NCBI RefSeq assembly: GCF_008704855.1
Contig: NZ_CP023691.1
Span: forward strand, 5,518,001 to 5,582,000
Origin: Streptomyces platensis
Lineage (GTDB): Bacteria > Actinomycetota > Actinomycetes > Streptomycetales > Streptomycetaceae
Direction of reading: 5' to 3'
DNA length: 64,000 bases
The position numbers and the translations under genes were made by a program. Positions 45,001 through 52,073 of the stretch are shown piece by piece. Positions within the stretch are counted from its first letter, which is position 1, and each line of letters opens with the position of its first letter. A model generated the notes under the pieces. The model worked only from the letters and a program-made list of their open reading frames with translations, had not been told where the DNA came from and did not search any database.

Positions 45001-45471
45001 CTGTCGCGTACCGAGTATTACGACGATCCCGATGCCCCCGAGCCCAACAGTCTCGTTGTTGCTGCTTCAGCTGTGGTGACCGACGACGAGGGCCGCATCC
45101 TGCTCCAGCGGCGCCGGGACAACGACCTCTGGGCCCTGCCCGGCGGCGGCATGGAGATGACCGACTCCCTTCCCGGTGCCGCGGTCCGGGAGGTCAAGGA
45201 GGAGACGGGGCTTGATGTGGAGATCACGGGACTGGTCGGGACGTACACCGATCCCCGTCACGTGATCGCCTACACGGACGGGGAGGTGCGGCGGCAGTTC
45301 AACGTGTGCTTCACGGCGCGGGTGGTCGGGGGGCAGCTTGCCATCTCGGATGAGTCCACGGATCTGCGGTTCATCCACCCCGACGAGATGAGCGATCTCC
45401 CGATGCACCACACGCAGCAGCTCCGTCTCCAGCACTTTCTGGAGTGTCGGAAGCGCCCGTACCTGGGCTGA
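45001..45471 (+). CDS. NUDIX hydrolase, probable CTG start
   Basis: 156 residues if started at CTG 45001. The conserved N-terminus SRTEYYDDPDAPEPNSLVVA is encoded upstream of the first standard start (GTG 45073), and the codon before it in frame is the XRE stop region (TGA 44995-44997). The only credible start is therefore CTG, with a perfect GAGGAG (44989-44994) six bases upstream. NUDIX box: GGGMEMTDSLPGAAVREVKEETGLDV matches GX5EX7REUXEEXGU, with Thr/Asp-rich filling. It hydrolyses a nucleoside diphosphate derivative. The ribosome site lies inside the XRE end, so the two genes are coupled. Confidence 0.8.
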   Translation: MSRTEYYDDPDAPEPNSLVVAASAVVTDDEGRILLQRRRDNDLWALPGGGMEMTDSLPGAAVREVKEETGLDVEITGLVGTYTDPRHVIAYTDGEVRRQFNVCFTARVVGGQLAISDESTDLRFIHPDEMSDLPMHHTQQLRLQHFLECRKRPYLG

Positions 45472-45481
45472 TGCTCCCGAG

Positions 45482-46147
45482 TTAGTCCCCGGCCGGAGCC
45501 ACCCCCACCGGGCAGCTCACGCCCGTCCCCCCGATCCCGCAGTACCCCGTCGGGTTCTTGTCCAGGTACTGCTGGTGATAGCCCTCCGCCGGGTAGAACG
45601 GGCGGCCGGTGGCGGGGAGGATTTCTGTGGTGATGTCGCTGTGGCCGGCGTTGTGGAGGACGGTGCGGTAGGCGTCGCGGGAGGATTCGGCGGCTTGTTG
45701 CTGGGTGGGGGAGTGGGTGTAGATGGCGGAGCGGTACTGGGTGCCTGTGTCGTTGCCCTGGCGGAAGCCCTGGGTGGGGTCGTGGGACTCCCAGAAGAGC
45801 TTCAGGAGGGTCGTGTACGGGACGACCTTGGGGTCGTAGACGACGCGGACGGCCTCGGTGTGGCCGGTGTGGCCGCTACAGACCTCTTCGTAGGTGGGGT
45901 TCGGGGTGTGGCCGCCCTGGTAGCCGACGAGGGTGGTCCAGACGCCCTCGGTCTGCCAGAACTTCCGCTCGGCGCCCCAGAAGCAGCCCAGCCCGAAGTC
46001 GGCGATCTCCAAGCCGTCCGGGTACGGGCCGAGCAGCGGGTTGCCGAGGACGGTGTGCCGGTCGGGGACGGTGAAGGCCCGCTCGGGGCGGCCTTCCAGC
46101 GCCTCCTCCGGGGTGGGGAGCTGGTTCTTGAAGCGGGAGAACAGCAC
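45482..46147 (-). CDS. msrA: Peptide methionine-S-sulfoxide reductase
   Basis: 221 residues. Active-site loop [15 protein letters not shown] with the nucleophile Cys at about 55, then [31 protein letters not shown], and a C-terminal recycling Cys in [14 protein letters not shown]. The N-terminal extension [14 protein letters not shown] is typical of long actinobacterial MsrA. It repairs Met-(S)-sulfoxide in the cytoplasm. GTG at 46147 with AGGAG nine bases upstream. A run of G-tracts lies just upstream. Convergent with NUDIX, 10 bp apart. Confidence 0.95.
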   Translation of the reverse strand: MLFSRFKNQLPTPEEALEGRPERAFTVPDRHTVLGNPLLGPYPDGLEIADFGLGCFWGAERKFWQTEGVWTTLVGYQGGHTPNPTYEEVCSGHTGHTEAVRVVYDPKVVPYTTLLKLFWESHDPTQGFRQGNDTGTQYRSAIYTHSPTQQQAAESSRDAYRTVLHNAGHSDITTEILPATGRPFYPAEGYHQQYLDKNPTGYCGIGGTGVSCPVGVAPAGD

Positions 46148-46163
46148 GGGGATCAGCTCCTGA

Positions 46164-46199
46164 GGGTGAGGGAGGGAAGGGAGGCGAGGGAGGGGAGGG
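46164..46199 (+). promoter_or_regulatory. G-quadruplex motif upstream of msrA
   Basis: Seven tracts of at least three G (46164-66, 170-172, 174-176, 179-181, 188-190, 192-195, 197-199) with loops of 1-6 nt on the plus strand, the template for msrA, starting 17 bp from its start codon. This meets the G3+N1-7 rule even for a GC-rich genome. Confidence 0.6.
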
Positions 46200-46357
46200 A
46201 CGACCTGGCGGGCGGTGGGGTGGGGCTGGGGCTCGGGCGGGGACGCTGTGCGGTCGGTGTTCCGTGGCGTACGGCGTGCGGTGAGGCCGCACTCCGAGGA
46301 ACGCCCGCAGGGCAGTAGGCATTCCGGCCTCCGGACTCGGTTCCCGGGTGTCCGGAC

Positions 46358-47518
46358 TCAGCTCCCGGGTGGCGGAAAGCCCGCGGAGGTGCCGCCGAGC
46401 TGTTCCCAGCCGGCGATGGCCAGGGCGCGGTAGGCGGCGTATTCGGCGGCGGGGCTGTGGCCGTAGGACCAGGGGACGGCGCCTACGTGGCCGTCGACGA
46501 GGCGGAGCTGTTCCATGGCCTCGGCGTAGCGCTCGGCGCGTACCAGGAACCAGACGAGCAGGTGGCGGACGTGCGGGGCCATGGGGTGGTCGGCGGGGGC
46601 CTCGCGGAGGGCGAAGTGGGCGCCCTCGATGGCGCGCTCGACGACCGCGCTCTGGTAGAGGCTGCGGACCATGTTGGCCTCGGGGAGGTGCTCGTAGACC
46701 GCGAAGAGCGGGAGGGCCGGGAGGAGGGTCCCCTTGGGGGCGGCGGCCGCGGCGCGCTCGGCGAAGGACTCGGCCTGTTCGCGGGAGCCGTGCCACTTCT
46801 GCGACCAGTAGGGGAGCGCGGCGAGGTGGGCGCCCATGTGCTGCGGGGCGCGCTGGGCGACCTTGGACCAGAGCTCCTCGTAGTCGGCGGGGCGGTCGTG
46901 CAGGCCGCGGGCGATCGCGAGCTCGGTGATGTACGGGATCGGGCTGCCGGGGGCCAGCAGCGCCGCTTCCCGGCAGACCGTACGGGCCTCCTCCAGAATC
47001 ATCCGGAAGTCCTGGGAGCCCGGGTCGCGCAGCGCCTGGACGACGAGGAACTGGGCGTGGGTCTGGGCGCCGCCGGCGTCCTTGGGGGCCTCCGAGCGCC
47101 AGGTGCGCAGCCAGATCCCGCCGGTCCGGCCGCCGTCGCCGTACCCCGGGCCCGTACCGCGCAGCTGCTGCTCCGACGCCTGCTCCGCGGCCAGCTCGAA
47201 GGCCGCGGCACCGGCCAGCGTCTGGACCCGCTGCCAGCGGCGCTCCCAGTCGTCGCCGGTGGACTTCAGCAGCTCGGCGGCCGGGCGCCAGTCGTGCGTG
47301 CGGCGCATCTCGGCGAGCGCGTCGGCCAGTTCCTGGTCCGGGCCGGGCAGGCGGACGTCGAGCTCCTCCAGCGGTACGAAGCCGTAGCCCGCCATCGGGT
47401 CGGAGGCCACCACCAGGCCCTGCCGGGTGTGCTGCACGGCCCGTCGGCGCCGCATCCAGGGCAGGAAGACGAGGCCGCCGAGCGCGAGCGCGGCGAAGAG
47501 AACCAGCAGAGCGTCCAT
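46358..47518 (-). CDS. Membrane-anchored helical-repeat protein
   Basis: 386 residues. One N-terminal helix (LLVLFAALALGGLVFLPWM) with a basic stop-transfer RRRRAVQH. The rest is all-helical in TPR-like pairs (ELADALAEMRRTHDWRPAAELL, LAAEQASEQQLRG, FRMILEEARTVCREAALLAPG, AYRALAIAGWEQLGG). No catalytic motif. Such proteins scaffold complexes; this role is inferred. ATG at 47518. Divergent from metB with about 200 bp between. Confidence 0.75.
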   Translation of the reverse strand: MDALLVLFAALALGGLVFLPWMRRRRAVQHTRQGLVVASDPMAGYGFVPLEELDVRLPGPDQELADALAEMRRTHDWRPAAELLKSTGDDWERRWQRVQTLAGAAAFELAAEQASEQQLRGTGPGYGDGGRTGGIWLRTWRSEAPKDAGGAQTHAQFLVVQALRDPGSQDFRMILEEARTVCREAALLAPGSPIPYITELAIARGLHDRPADYEELWSKVAQRAPQHMGAHLAALPYWSQKWHGSREQAESFAERAAAAAPKGTLLPALPLFAVYEHLPEANMVRSLYQSAVVERAIEGAHFALREAPADHPMAPHVRHLLVWFLVRAERYAEAMEQLRLVDGHVGAVPWSYGHSPAAEYAAYRALAIAGWEQLGGTSAGFPPPGS

Positions 47519-47671
47519 GTGGGGTGTCCTGTACCTGAAATTCTTGTCACGGCTGCCTGGGAGCTGCGGTGCGGCGGAGACGTGGGCGGCGGGTGCGAAG
47601 GGCGGTGTGCGGCGGGCGACGACGGGAACCGCTGTGCGGATCCTCGTATGTATCCACTATCCAGCCAACCA

Positions 47672-47710
47672 GAAAGTTCCGGAAAGTTCGGTTGCGCGGA
47701 CGACTACCCT
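47672..47710 (+). promoter_or_regulatory. metB promoter with tandem repeat
   Basis: The tandem 10-bp repeat GAAAGTTCCG/GAAAGTTCGG (47672-47681, 47682-47691) lies upstream of TACCCT (47705-47710), which is 8 nt before the ATG. The repeat covers the -35 zone and may bind a regulator. The start is of leaderless type. Confidence 0.5.
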
Positions 47711-47718
47711 CGGCAGGC

Positions 47719-48879
47719 ATGAGCGATCAGCGCGAAGAGCGCCACCAGCATTTCGAAACCCGTGCCATCCACGCAGGTCAGGAGCCTGACGAGGCGACCG
47801 GTGCGGTAGTACCTCCCATCTACCAGGTATCCACGTACAAGCAGGACGGCGTGGGCGGGCTCCGCGGCGGCTACGAGTACAGCCGCAGCGCCAACCCGAC
47901 CCGTACCGCCCTTGAAGAGAACCTCGCAGCCCTGGACGGCGGCCGCCGCGGCCTGGCCTTCGCCTCCGGCCTCGCCGCCGAGGACTGCCTGCTGCGGACC
48001 CTGCTGGTCCCCGGCGACCATGTCGTCATCCCCAATGACGCCTACGGCGGCACGTTCCGTCTCATCTCCAAGGTCGTCGAGCGCTGGGGCGTGGAGTGGT
48101 CGGTGGCCGACACCTCCGACCCGCAGGCCGTGCGCGCCGCCCTGCGGCCCCGTACGAAGGCGATCTGGGTGGAGACGCCCAGCAACCCGCTGCTGGGCAT
48201 CACCGACATCGCGGCGCTCGCCGCCGTCGCCCGGGACGCCGGGGTCAAGCTCGTCGTCGACAACACCTTCGCGAGCCCCTACCTCCAGCAGCCGCTCGCC
48301 CTCGGCGCCGATGTGGTGGTCTACTCCACGACCAAGTACATGGGCGGGCACTCGGACGTCGTCGGCGGCGCCCTGGTCGTCGGCGACGACACCTTCGGTG
48401 AGGAACTCGCCTACCACCAGAACGCGATGGGCGCGGTCTCCGGCCCGTTCGACGCCTGGCTGGTGATGCGCGGCATCAAGACGCTCGCCGTCCGTATGGA
48501 CCGGCACAGCGCCAACGCGGAGCGCATCGCGGAGCTGCTGAGCAGCCACAACAAGGTGACCCAGGTCTACTACCCCGGGCTGGCCGAGCACCCGGGCCAC
48601 GATGTGGCCACCAAGCAGATGCGGTCCTACGGCGGCATGGTGTCGTTCCGGGTCGCCGGCGGCGAGCAGGAAGCCGTGGAGGTCTGCAACCGGGCCAAGC
48701 TGTTCACCCTCGGTGAGTCGCTGGGCGGCGTCGAGTCGCTGATCGAGCACCCGGGGCGGATGACGCACGCCTCGACGGCCGGGTCGCTCCTGGAGGTCCC
48801 CGCCGACCTCGTGCGCCTCTCGGTCGGCATCGAGTCCGTCGACGACCTGCTGGCCGACCTCACGCAGGCGCTGGGCTGA
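47719..48879 (+). CDS. metB: Cystathionine gamma-synthase
   Basis: 386 residues, PLP enzyme of the Cys/Met metabolism family. Motifs: THAIHAGQ-type start (ETRAIHAGQEPDEATGAVVPPIYQ), EYSRSANPTR, AFASGLAAEDCLL, ETPSNPLL, and the PLP Lys in VYSTTKYMGGHSD (STTKY). C-terminal FTLGESLGGVESLIEHPGRMTHAS. The actinobacterial type joins O-succinyl- or O-acetylhomoserine with cysteine in methionine synthesis; cystathionine gamma-lyase activity cannot be excluded from sequence. ATG 47719 with TACCCT 8 nt before it. Confidence 0.93.
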   Translation: MSDQREERHQHFETRAIHAGQEPDEATGAVVPPIYQVSTYKQDGVGGLRGGYEYSRSANPTRTALEENLAALDGGRRGLAFASGLAAEDCLLRTLLVPGDHVVIPNDAYGGTFRLISKVVERWGVEWSVADTSDPQAVRAALRPRTKAIWVETPSNPLLGITDIAALAAVARDAGVKLVVDNTFASPYLQQPLALGADVVVYSTTKYMGGHSDVVGGALVVGDDTFGEELAYHQNAMGAVSGPFDAWLVMRGIKTLAVRMDRHSANAERIAELLSSHNKVTQVYYPGLAEHPGHDVATKQMRSYGGMVSFRVAGGEQEAVEVCNRAKLFTLGESLGGVESLIEHPGRMTHASTAGSLLEVPADLVRLSVGIESVDDLLADLTQALG

Positions 48880-48903
48880 CGGGACACCCGCCGGCTCTGC
48901 CGT

Positions 48904-49152
48904 TCACCACCCCTCCGTGCGAGGGGTGGTGTGGGCCGGCGAGGGCAGCCACGGCTGGGCCGCGGCCGCCCAGACCAGTGCCGCCAGCACCAGGAGCGCG
49001 AGCAGCCGGCCGAGGCGCCGCGCCCGCCTGCGGTGGATCATCAGGCGGCGGCCGCGGGCGGTGGCGCGCGCGGCCAGATCGGTGGGGACGCGCGGATGCG
49101 GCCCGGCCAGCATCCGCCGTACCTCGGTCTCCTTGCGGTCGGCGGGACTCAT
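48904..49152 (-). CDS. Small membrane protein, probable anti-sigma partner
   Basis: 82 residues. Cytoplasmic head of about 46 residues (DRKETEVRRMLAGPHPRVPTDLAARATARG) and one helix (LLALLVLAALVWAAAAQPWL), then a short outer tail. It overlaps the sigma gene by 4 bp (ATGA, 49149-49152), so they are coupled. The layout and head resemble the short zinc-less anti-sigma-like proteins that accompany ECF sigmas; regulation by sequestration is inferred. Its 3' end is inside a hairpin. Confidence 0.75.
   Translation of the reverse strand: MSPADRKETEVRRMLAGPHPRVPTDLAARATARGRRLMIHRRRARRLGRLLALLVLAALVWAAAAQPWLPSPAHTTPRTEGW
48905..48931. terminator. Terminator between metB and anti-sigma-like gene
   Basis: CACCACCCCTC pairs with GAGGGGTGGTG (11-bp stem, 5-nt loop). 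It serves the convergent metB (ends 48879) and overlaps the minus-strand gene's last codons. Confidence 0.65.
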
Positions 49153-49667
49153 GGGGCCGTGGGGTCCGGTGTGGTTCCCGTTGCCGGTGCGGGGGCTGAG
49201 TCCGCTGCCGGGGACGGGGCCGGTCCGGGGCGGCGGCTGCGCAGCTCCCCGAGGGCGTGCAGGCACAGCGCGTGCACCCGCTCGGCGGGCAGGCCCAGTT
49301 GGGCCGCGGTCTGTTCCTCGGCCACGTCCTCGTAGAACCGCAGCACGAGGACCAGCCGCTCCTGCGGGGACAGCCGGTCCAGCAGCCCGCCGCGCGGCCG
49401 GCGGTGGCGCCGGGCGGTGTGCGCGAAGCGGGCGGCCAGCTCCTGGCGGGTGTGCGCGTACGGATCGTCGCCGCGCAGCCGGTCCCAGTCGGCGTACGTC
49501 CGCGACAGCGCCCGGAGCAGCAACTCCTCGGCGGCCGGGGCGGGCCGGGCGGCGGGCTCGCCGGTCAGCAGGGTGGCGGTGTGCAGCAGCCGGCCCGCCG
49601 CGCCCGCCACGAACCGCTCGAACTCCCGGGCGTGGCGGCGCTCCTGCTCCGACCGCCGCTCTCGCAC
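49149..49667 (-). CDS. ECF-like sigma factor (SigE-type family)
   Basis: 172 residues. Region 2-like helices (FERFVAGAAGRLLHTATLLTG, then AAEELLLRALSRTYADWDRL) are followed by a sigma-70 region 4 (LLDRLSPQERLVLVLRFYEDVAEEQTAAQLGLPAERVHALCLHALGELRSRR). Region 4 has the typical helix-turn-helix, but region 2 is shortened. A Pro/Ala tail of about 30 residues ends the protein. Start at 49667 (GTG type). It partners the overlapping small membrane protein. Confidence 0.85.
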   Translation of the reverse strand: MRERRSEQERRHAREFERFVAGAAGRLLHTATLLTGEPAARPAPAAEELLLRALSRTYADWDRLRGDDPYAHTRQELAARFAHTARRHRRPRGGLLDRLSPQERLVLVLRFYEDVAEEQTAAQLGLPAERVHALCLHALGELRSRRPGPAPSPAADSAPAPATGTTPDPTAP

Positions 49668-49801
49668 CGCGCCTCCCGGATGACGGACGCACGACCTCCT
49701 GGGCTCCTATGGCACGCCAGTACGGTCGGCCGGTCAAGAGGCGGGACGGGCCCGCGGCGCGAGATCCGGGGCCGCGTCAGGTCAGCCGGTGCGCGCGGGC
49801 G

Positions 49802-50302
49802 TCAGGACGTCGGGCCCGCCGGCGGCAAGGACGCGGTGATGTCGCAGAGGGAGGCGTTGAAGCGCGTCAGGAGTGTGGTGAAGGCGGTGCGCTCCTCCTC
49901 GGACCACTGCTCCGTCACCAGGGCCATCAGCGCACGGCGCGAGGTGCGCACCTCTTCCAGCCGGGCGTGCCCGCGCTCGGACAGCTGGAGCACCACGGCG
50001 CGGCCGTCCTCGGGGTGGGTGGCGCGGCTGACCAGACCGGAGTCGACCAGCGGGGCGACCTGGCGGGTGACCGTCGAGGAGTCGATGCCCATACCGGCGG
50101 CGAGGGCCTTGACGCCCATCGGGCCTTCCTGGTCCAGGCGGTTGAGCAGCAGATACGCGGCGCGGTCCATGGAGTTGCGCGCCTGTCCGACGCCGCCGAG
50201 CCGGCTCTGTTCTGCACGGCGGGCGAAGACGGCCACTTGGTGCTGTAGCGCGTCGAGGAGAGCGGGGTCGGTGTGGGTCGTCATGTCCGAAGAGGTGGGC
50301 AT
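49802..50302 (-). CDS. MarR-family transcriptional regulator
   Basis: 166 residues, winged helix-turn-helix: DRAAYLLLNRLDQEGPMGVKALAAGMGIDSSTVTRQVAPLVDSGLVSRATHPEDGRAVVLQLSERGHARLEEV. The wing DGRAVVLQLSERG is typical. C-terminal helices pair the dimer. Start: ATG 50302 or the more family-like ATG 50284 (MTTHTDPALL). Ligand unknown. It is divergent from ilvA across about 210 bp and could act there. Confidence 0.9.
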   Translation of the reverse strand: MPTSSDMTTHTDPALLDALQHQVAVFARRAEQSRLGGVGQARNSMDRAAYLLLNRLDQEGPMGVKALAAGMGIDSSTVTRQVAPLVDSGLVSRATHPEDGRAVVLQLSERGHARLEEVRTSRRALMALVTEQWSEEERTAFTTLLTRFNASLCDITASLPPAGPTS

Positions 50303-50410
50303 GGCCGGAAGCTCGCTTCGGTGGAAGTGCGTATGGATGGGAGGACAGCGTACGCGGACCCCGCGCGGAGCGTACCTGTGCTGCCCCTTCCGATAACGCC
50401 CCGTAACCCC

Positions 50411-50420
50411 GGGGGGGGGG
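50411..50420. repeat. Ten-G homopolymer
   Basis: A run of ten G in the MarR/ilvA divergent region, preceded by four C. Such runs slip easily, so the length here could differ between isolates or be a sequencing artefact. Confidence 0.6.
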
Positions 50421-50514
50421 CGTACGGGACGCCATCCCGCCCCCGCCCGCCGCGTGCCTGATCACCATTCGGGCAGAAAAGGCCCTCCGGTGGGCGAACT
50501 GCGAGACTGGCGAC

Positions 50515-51786
50515 ATGGCCGACCACACGCCGCGTACGCCGCCTGAGACCGCCGCCGCCGCGCTCCCCGAGGAGGGTCGGGCGGCCGCGATCACGGTCGA
50601 TGACATCCGGGCGGCGCACAAGATGCTCTCCGGTGTCTCCCGCGCCACCGCGATGGAGGGCAGCCGCTATCTGACCGGGCTGGTCGGCGCGCCCGTGCAC
50701 CTGAAGTGCGAGAACCTCCAGCGCACCGGCTCCTTCAAGATCCGTGGCGCGTACGTACGGATCGCCGGGCTCTCGGCGCAGGAGCGGGCGGCCGGTGTGG
50801 TGGCCGCGAGCGCCGGCAACCATGCCCAGGGGGTGGCGCTGGCGGCGTCCCTGCTGGGGGTGCGCTCGACGGTGTTCATGCCGGTCGGCGCCCCGTTGCC
50901 GAAGGTCGCCGCGACCCGTGAATACGGGGCGGAGGTACGGCTCCAGGGCCATGTGGTGGACGAGACGCTGGCCGCCGCCCAGGAGCACGCGCGCGCGACC
51001 GGTGCGGTCTTCATCCACCCCTTCGACCACCACGACATCATCGCCGGGCAGGGCACGGTCGGGCTGGAGATCCTCGAACAGTGCCCGGAGGTACGGACCA
51101 TCGTCGTCGGGGTCGGCGGCGGCGGGCTGGTGGCCGGGATCGCGCTCGCGGTGAAGGCGCTGCGGCCGGATGTCCGGGTCGTCGGGGTGCAGGCGGCGGG
51201 CGCGGCCTGCTATCCGCCGTCGCTGGCGGCCGGGCGTCCGGTGGCGATCGAGGGGCTGTCGACGATGGCCGACGGCATCAAGGTCGGGCGGCCCGGCGAG
51301 GTGACCTTCGGGATGGTCGAGGAGCTGGTGGACGAGGTCCGTACGGTCACCGAGGACCAGCTCTCCAGTGCGCTGCTGCTGTGTCTGGAGCGGGCCAAGC
51401 TGGTGGTGGAGCCGGCCGGGGCGAGCCCGGTGGCGGCGCTGCTCGCCGACCCGGAGTCCTTCGAGGGGCCGGTGGTCGCGGTGCTGTCCGGCGGCAATGT
51501 CGACCCGCTGCTGATGCAGCGCATCCTGCGGCACGGGATGGCCGCCGGCGGCCGCTATCTCTCGCTGCGGCTGCGGCTGACGGACCGGCCGGGGGCGCTG
51601 GCGACGCTGCTGGGCGTGCTGTCGGTGGCCGATGCGAACGTCCTCGATGTGGGCCATGTGCGGACGGATCCGCGGCTCGGTCTGACCGAGGTCGAGGTGG
51701 AGCTGCATCTGGAGACCAAGGGGCCGGCGCACTGCGGCGAACTGCGGGCGGCGCTGCGCGAGGCGGGGTACTTCGTCACGGAGTGA
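50515..51786 (+). CDS. ilvA: Threonine/serine dehydratase with ACT domain
   Basis: 423 residues. PLP fold type II: ENLQRTGSFKIRGAYVRIAGL (PLP Lys in SFKIRGA), SAGNHAQGVALAA, PLPKVAATREYGA, HPFDHHDIIAGQGTVGLEI, VGGGGLVAGIALA, and the substrate Ser/Gly loop near LSGGNVDP. The C-terminal ACT domain (about 345-423: YLSLRLRLTDRPGALATLLGVL) binds a regulatory amino acid. Threonine to 2-oxobutyrate feeds isoleucine and propionyl-CoA. Single ACT makes this the shorter, catabolic-like layout. ATG at 50515. Confidence 0.92.
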   Translation: MADHTPRTPPETAAAALPEEGRAAAITVDDIRAAHKMLSGVSRATAMEGSRYLTGLVGAPVHLKCENLQRTGSFKIRGAYVRIAGLSAQERAAGVVAASAGNHAQGVALAASLLGVRSTVFMPVGAPLPKVAATREYGAEVRLQGHVVDETLAAAQEHARATGAVFIHPFDHHDIIAGQGTVGLEILEQCPEVRTIVVGVGGGGLVAGIALAVKALRPDVRVVGVQAAGAACYPPSLAAGRPVAIEGLSTMADGIKVGRPGEVTFGMVEELVDEVRTVTEDQLSSALLLCLERAKLVVEPAGASPVAALLADPESFEGPVVAVLSGGNVDPLLMQRILRHGMAAGGRYLSLRLRLTDRPGALATLLGVLSVADANVLDVGHVRTDPRLGLTEVEVELHLETKGPAHCGELRAALREAGYFVTE

Positions 51787-52073
51787 GGCCGCTGCGACGG
51801 ATGCGCCAAAAGGGATGGGGCCAGGGGGCGTCACGGGTATACGGTGGCGCCCCGCACGCGTCGGCGAACGTCTGTTTCCCTCCGCTTGCCTCCGCCGCCG
51901 CGCGCGAAAATCTGGAAACTGTATCGCGATGTATCGCGTCTGACCGTAGTATCGCGGCTGCGGGGTGCCGGTGCGTCATGGCGTTCCGCTGCGGACAAAT
52001 GCCCACGGAGCAGGCATAGACCGCCAACCGTAATATTCGACCTGGAACTGACCCAAGTCATGGGAGTACCCCT
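51787..52073. other. Intergenic region upstream of ABC exporter
   Basis: 287 bp with no supported gene. It holds the GTATCGCG repeat cluster (51921-51956) and an AT-richer promoter zone around 52005-52060 before GGGAG and the ATG at 52074. Confidence 0.5.
51921..51956. promoter_or_regulatory. GTATCGCG direct-repeat operator candidate
   Basis: GTATCGCG occurs at 51921, 51931 and 51949; the first copy is part of palindrome ATCGCGAT (51923-51930). Sites lie 118-153 bp upstream of the ABC transporter start, a typical place for a drug-responsive repressor. Confidence 0.5.

Noticed and set aside
39376-45480. Integrative element with att sites
   Set aside because: Composition suggests acquisition, but no integrase, excisionase, tRNA or flanking direct repeats were seen, so I do not call a mobile element.
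47519-47718. SAM riboswitch before metB
   Set aside because: The promoter is leaderless by position and no conserved riboswitch helices are visible in the 200 bp.
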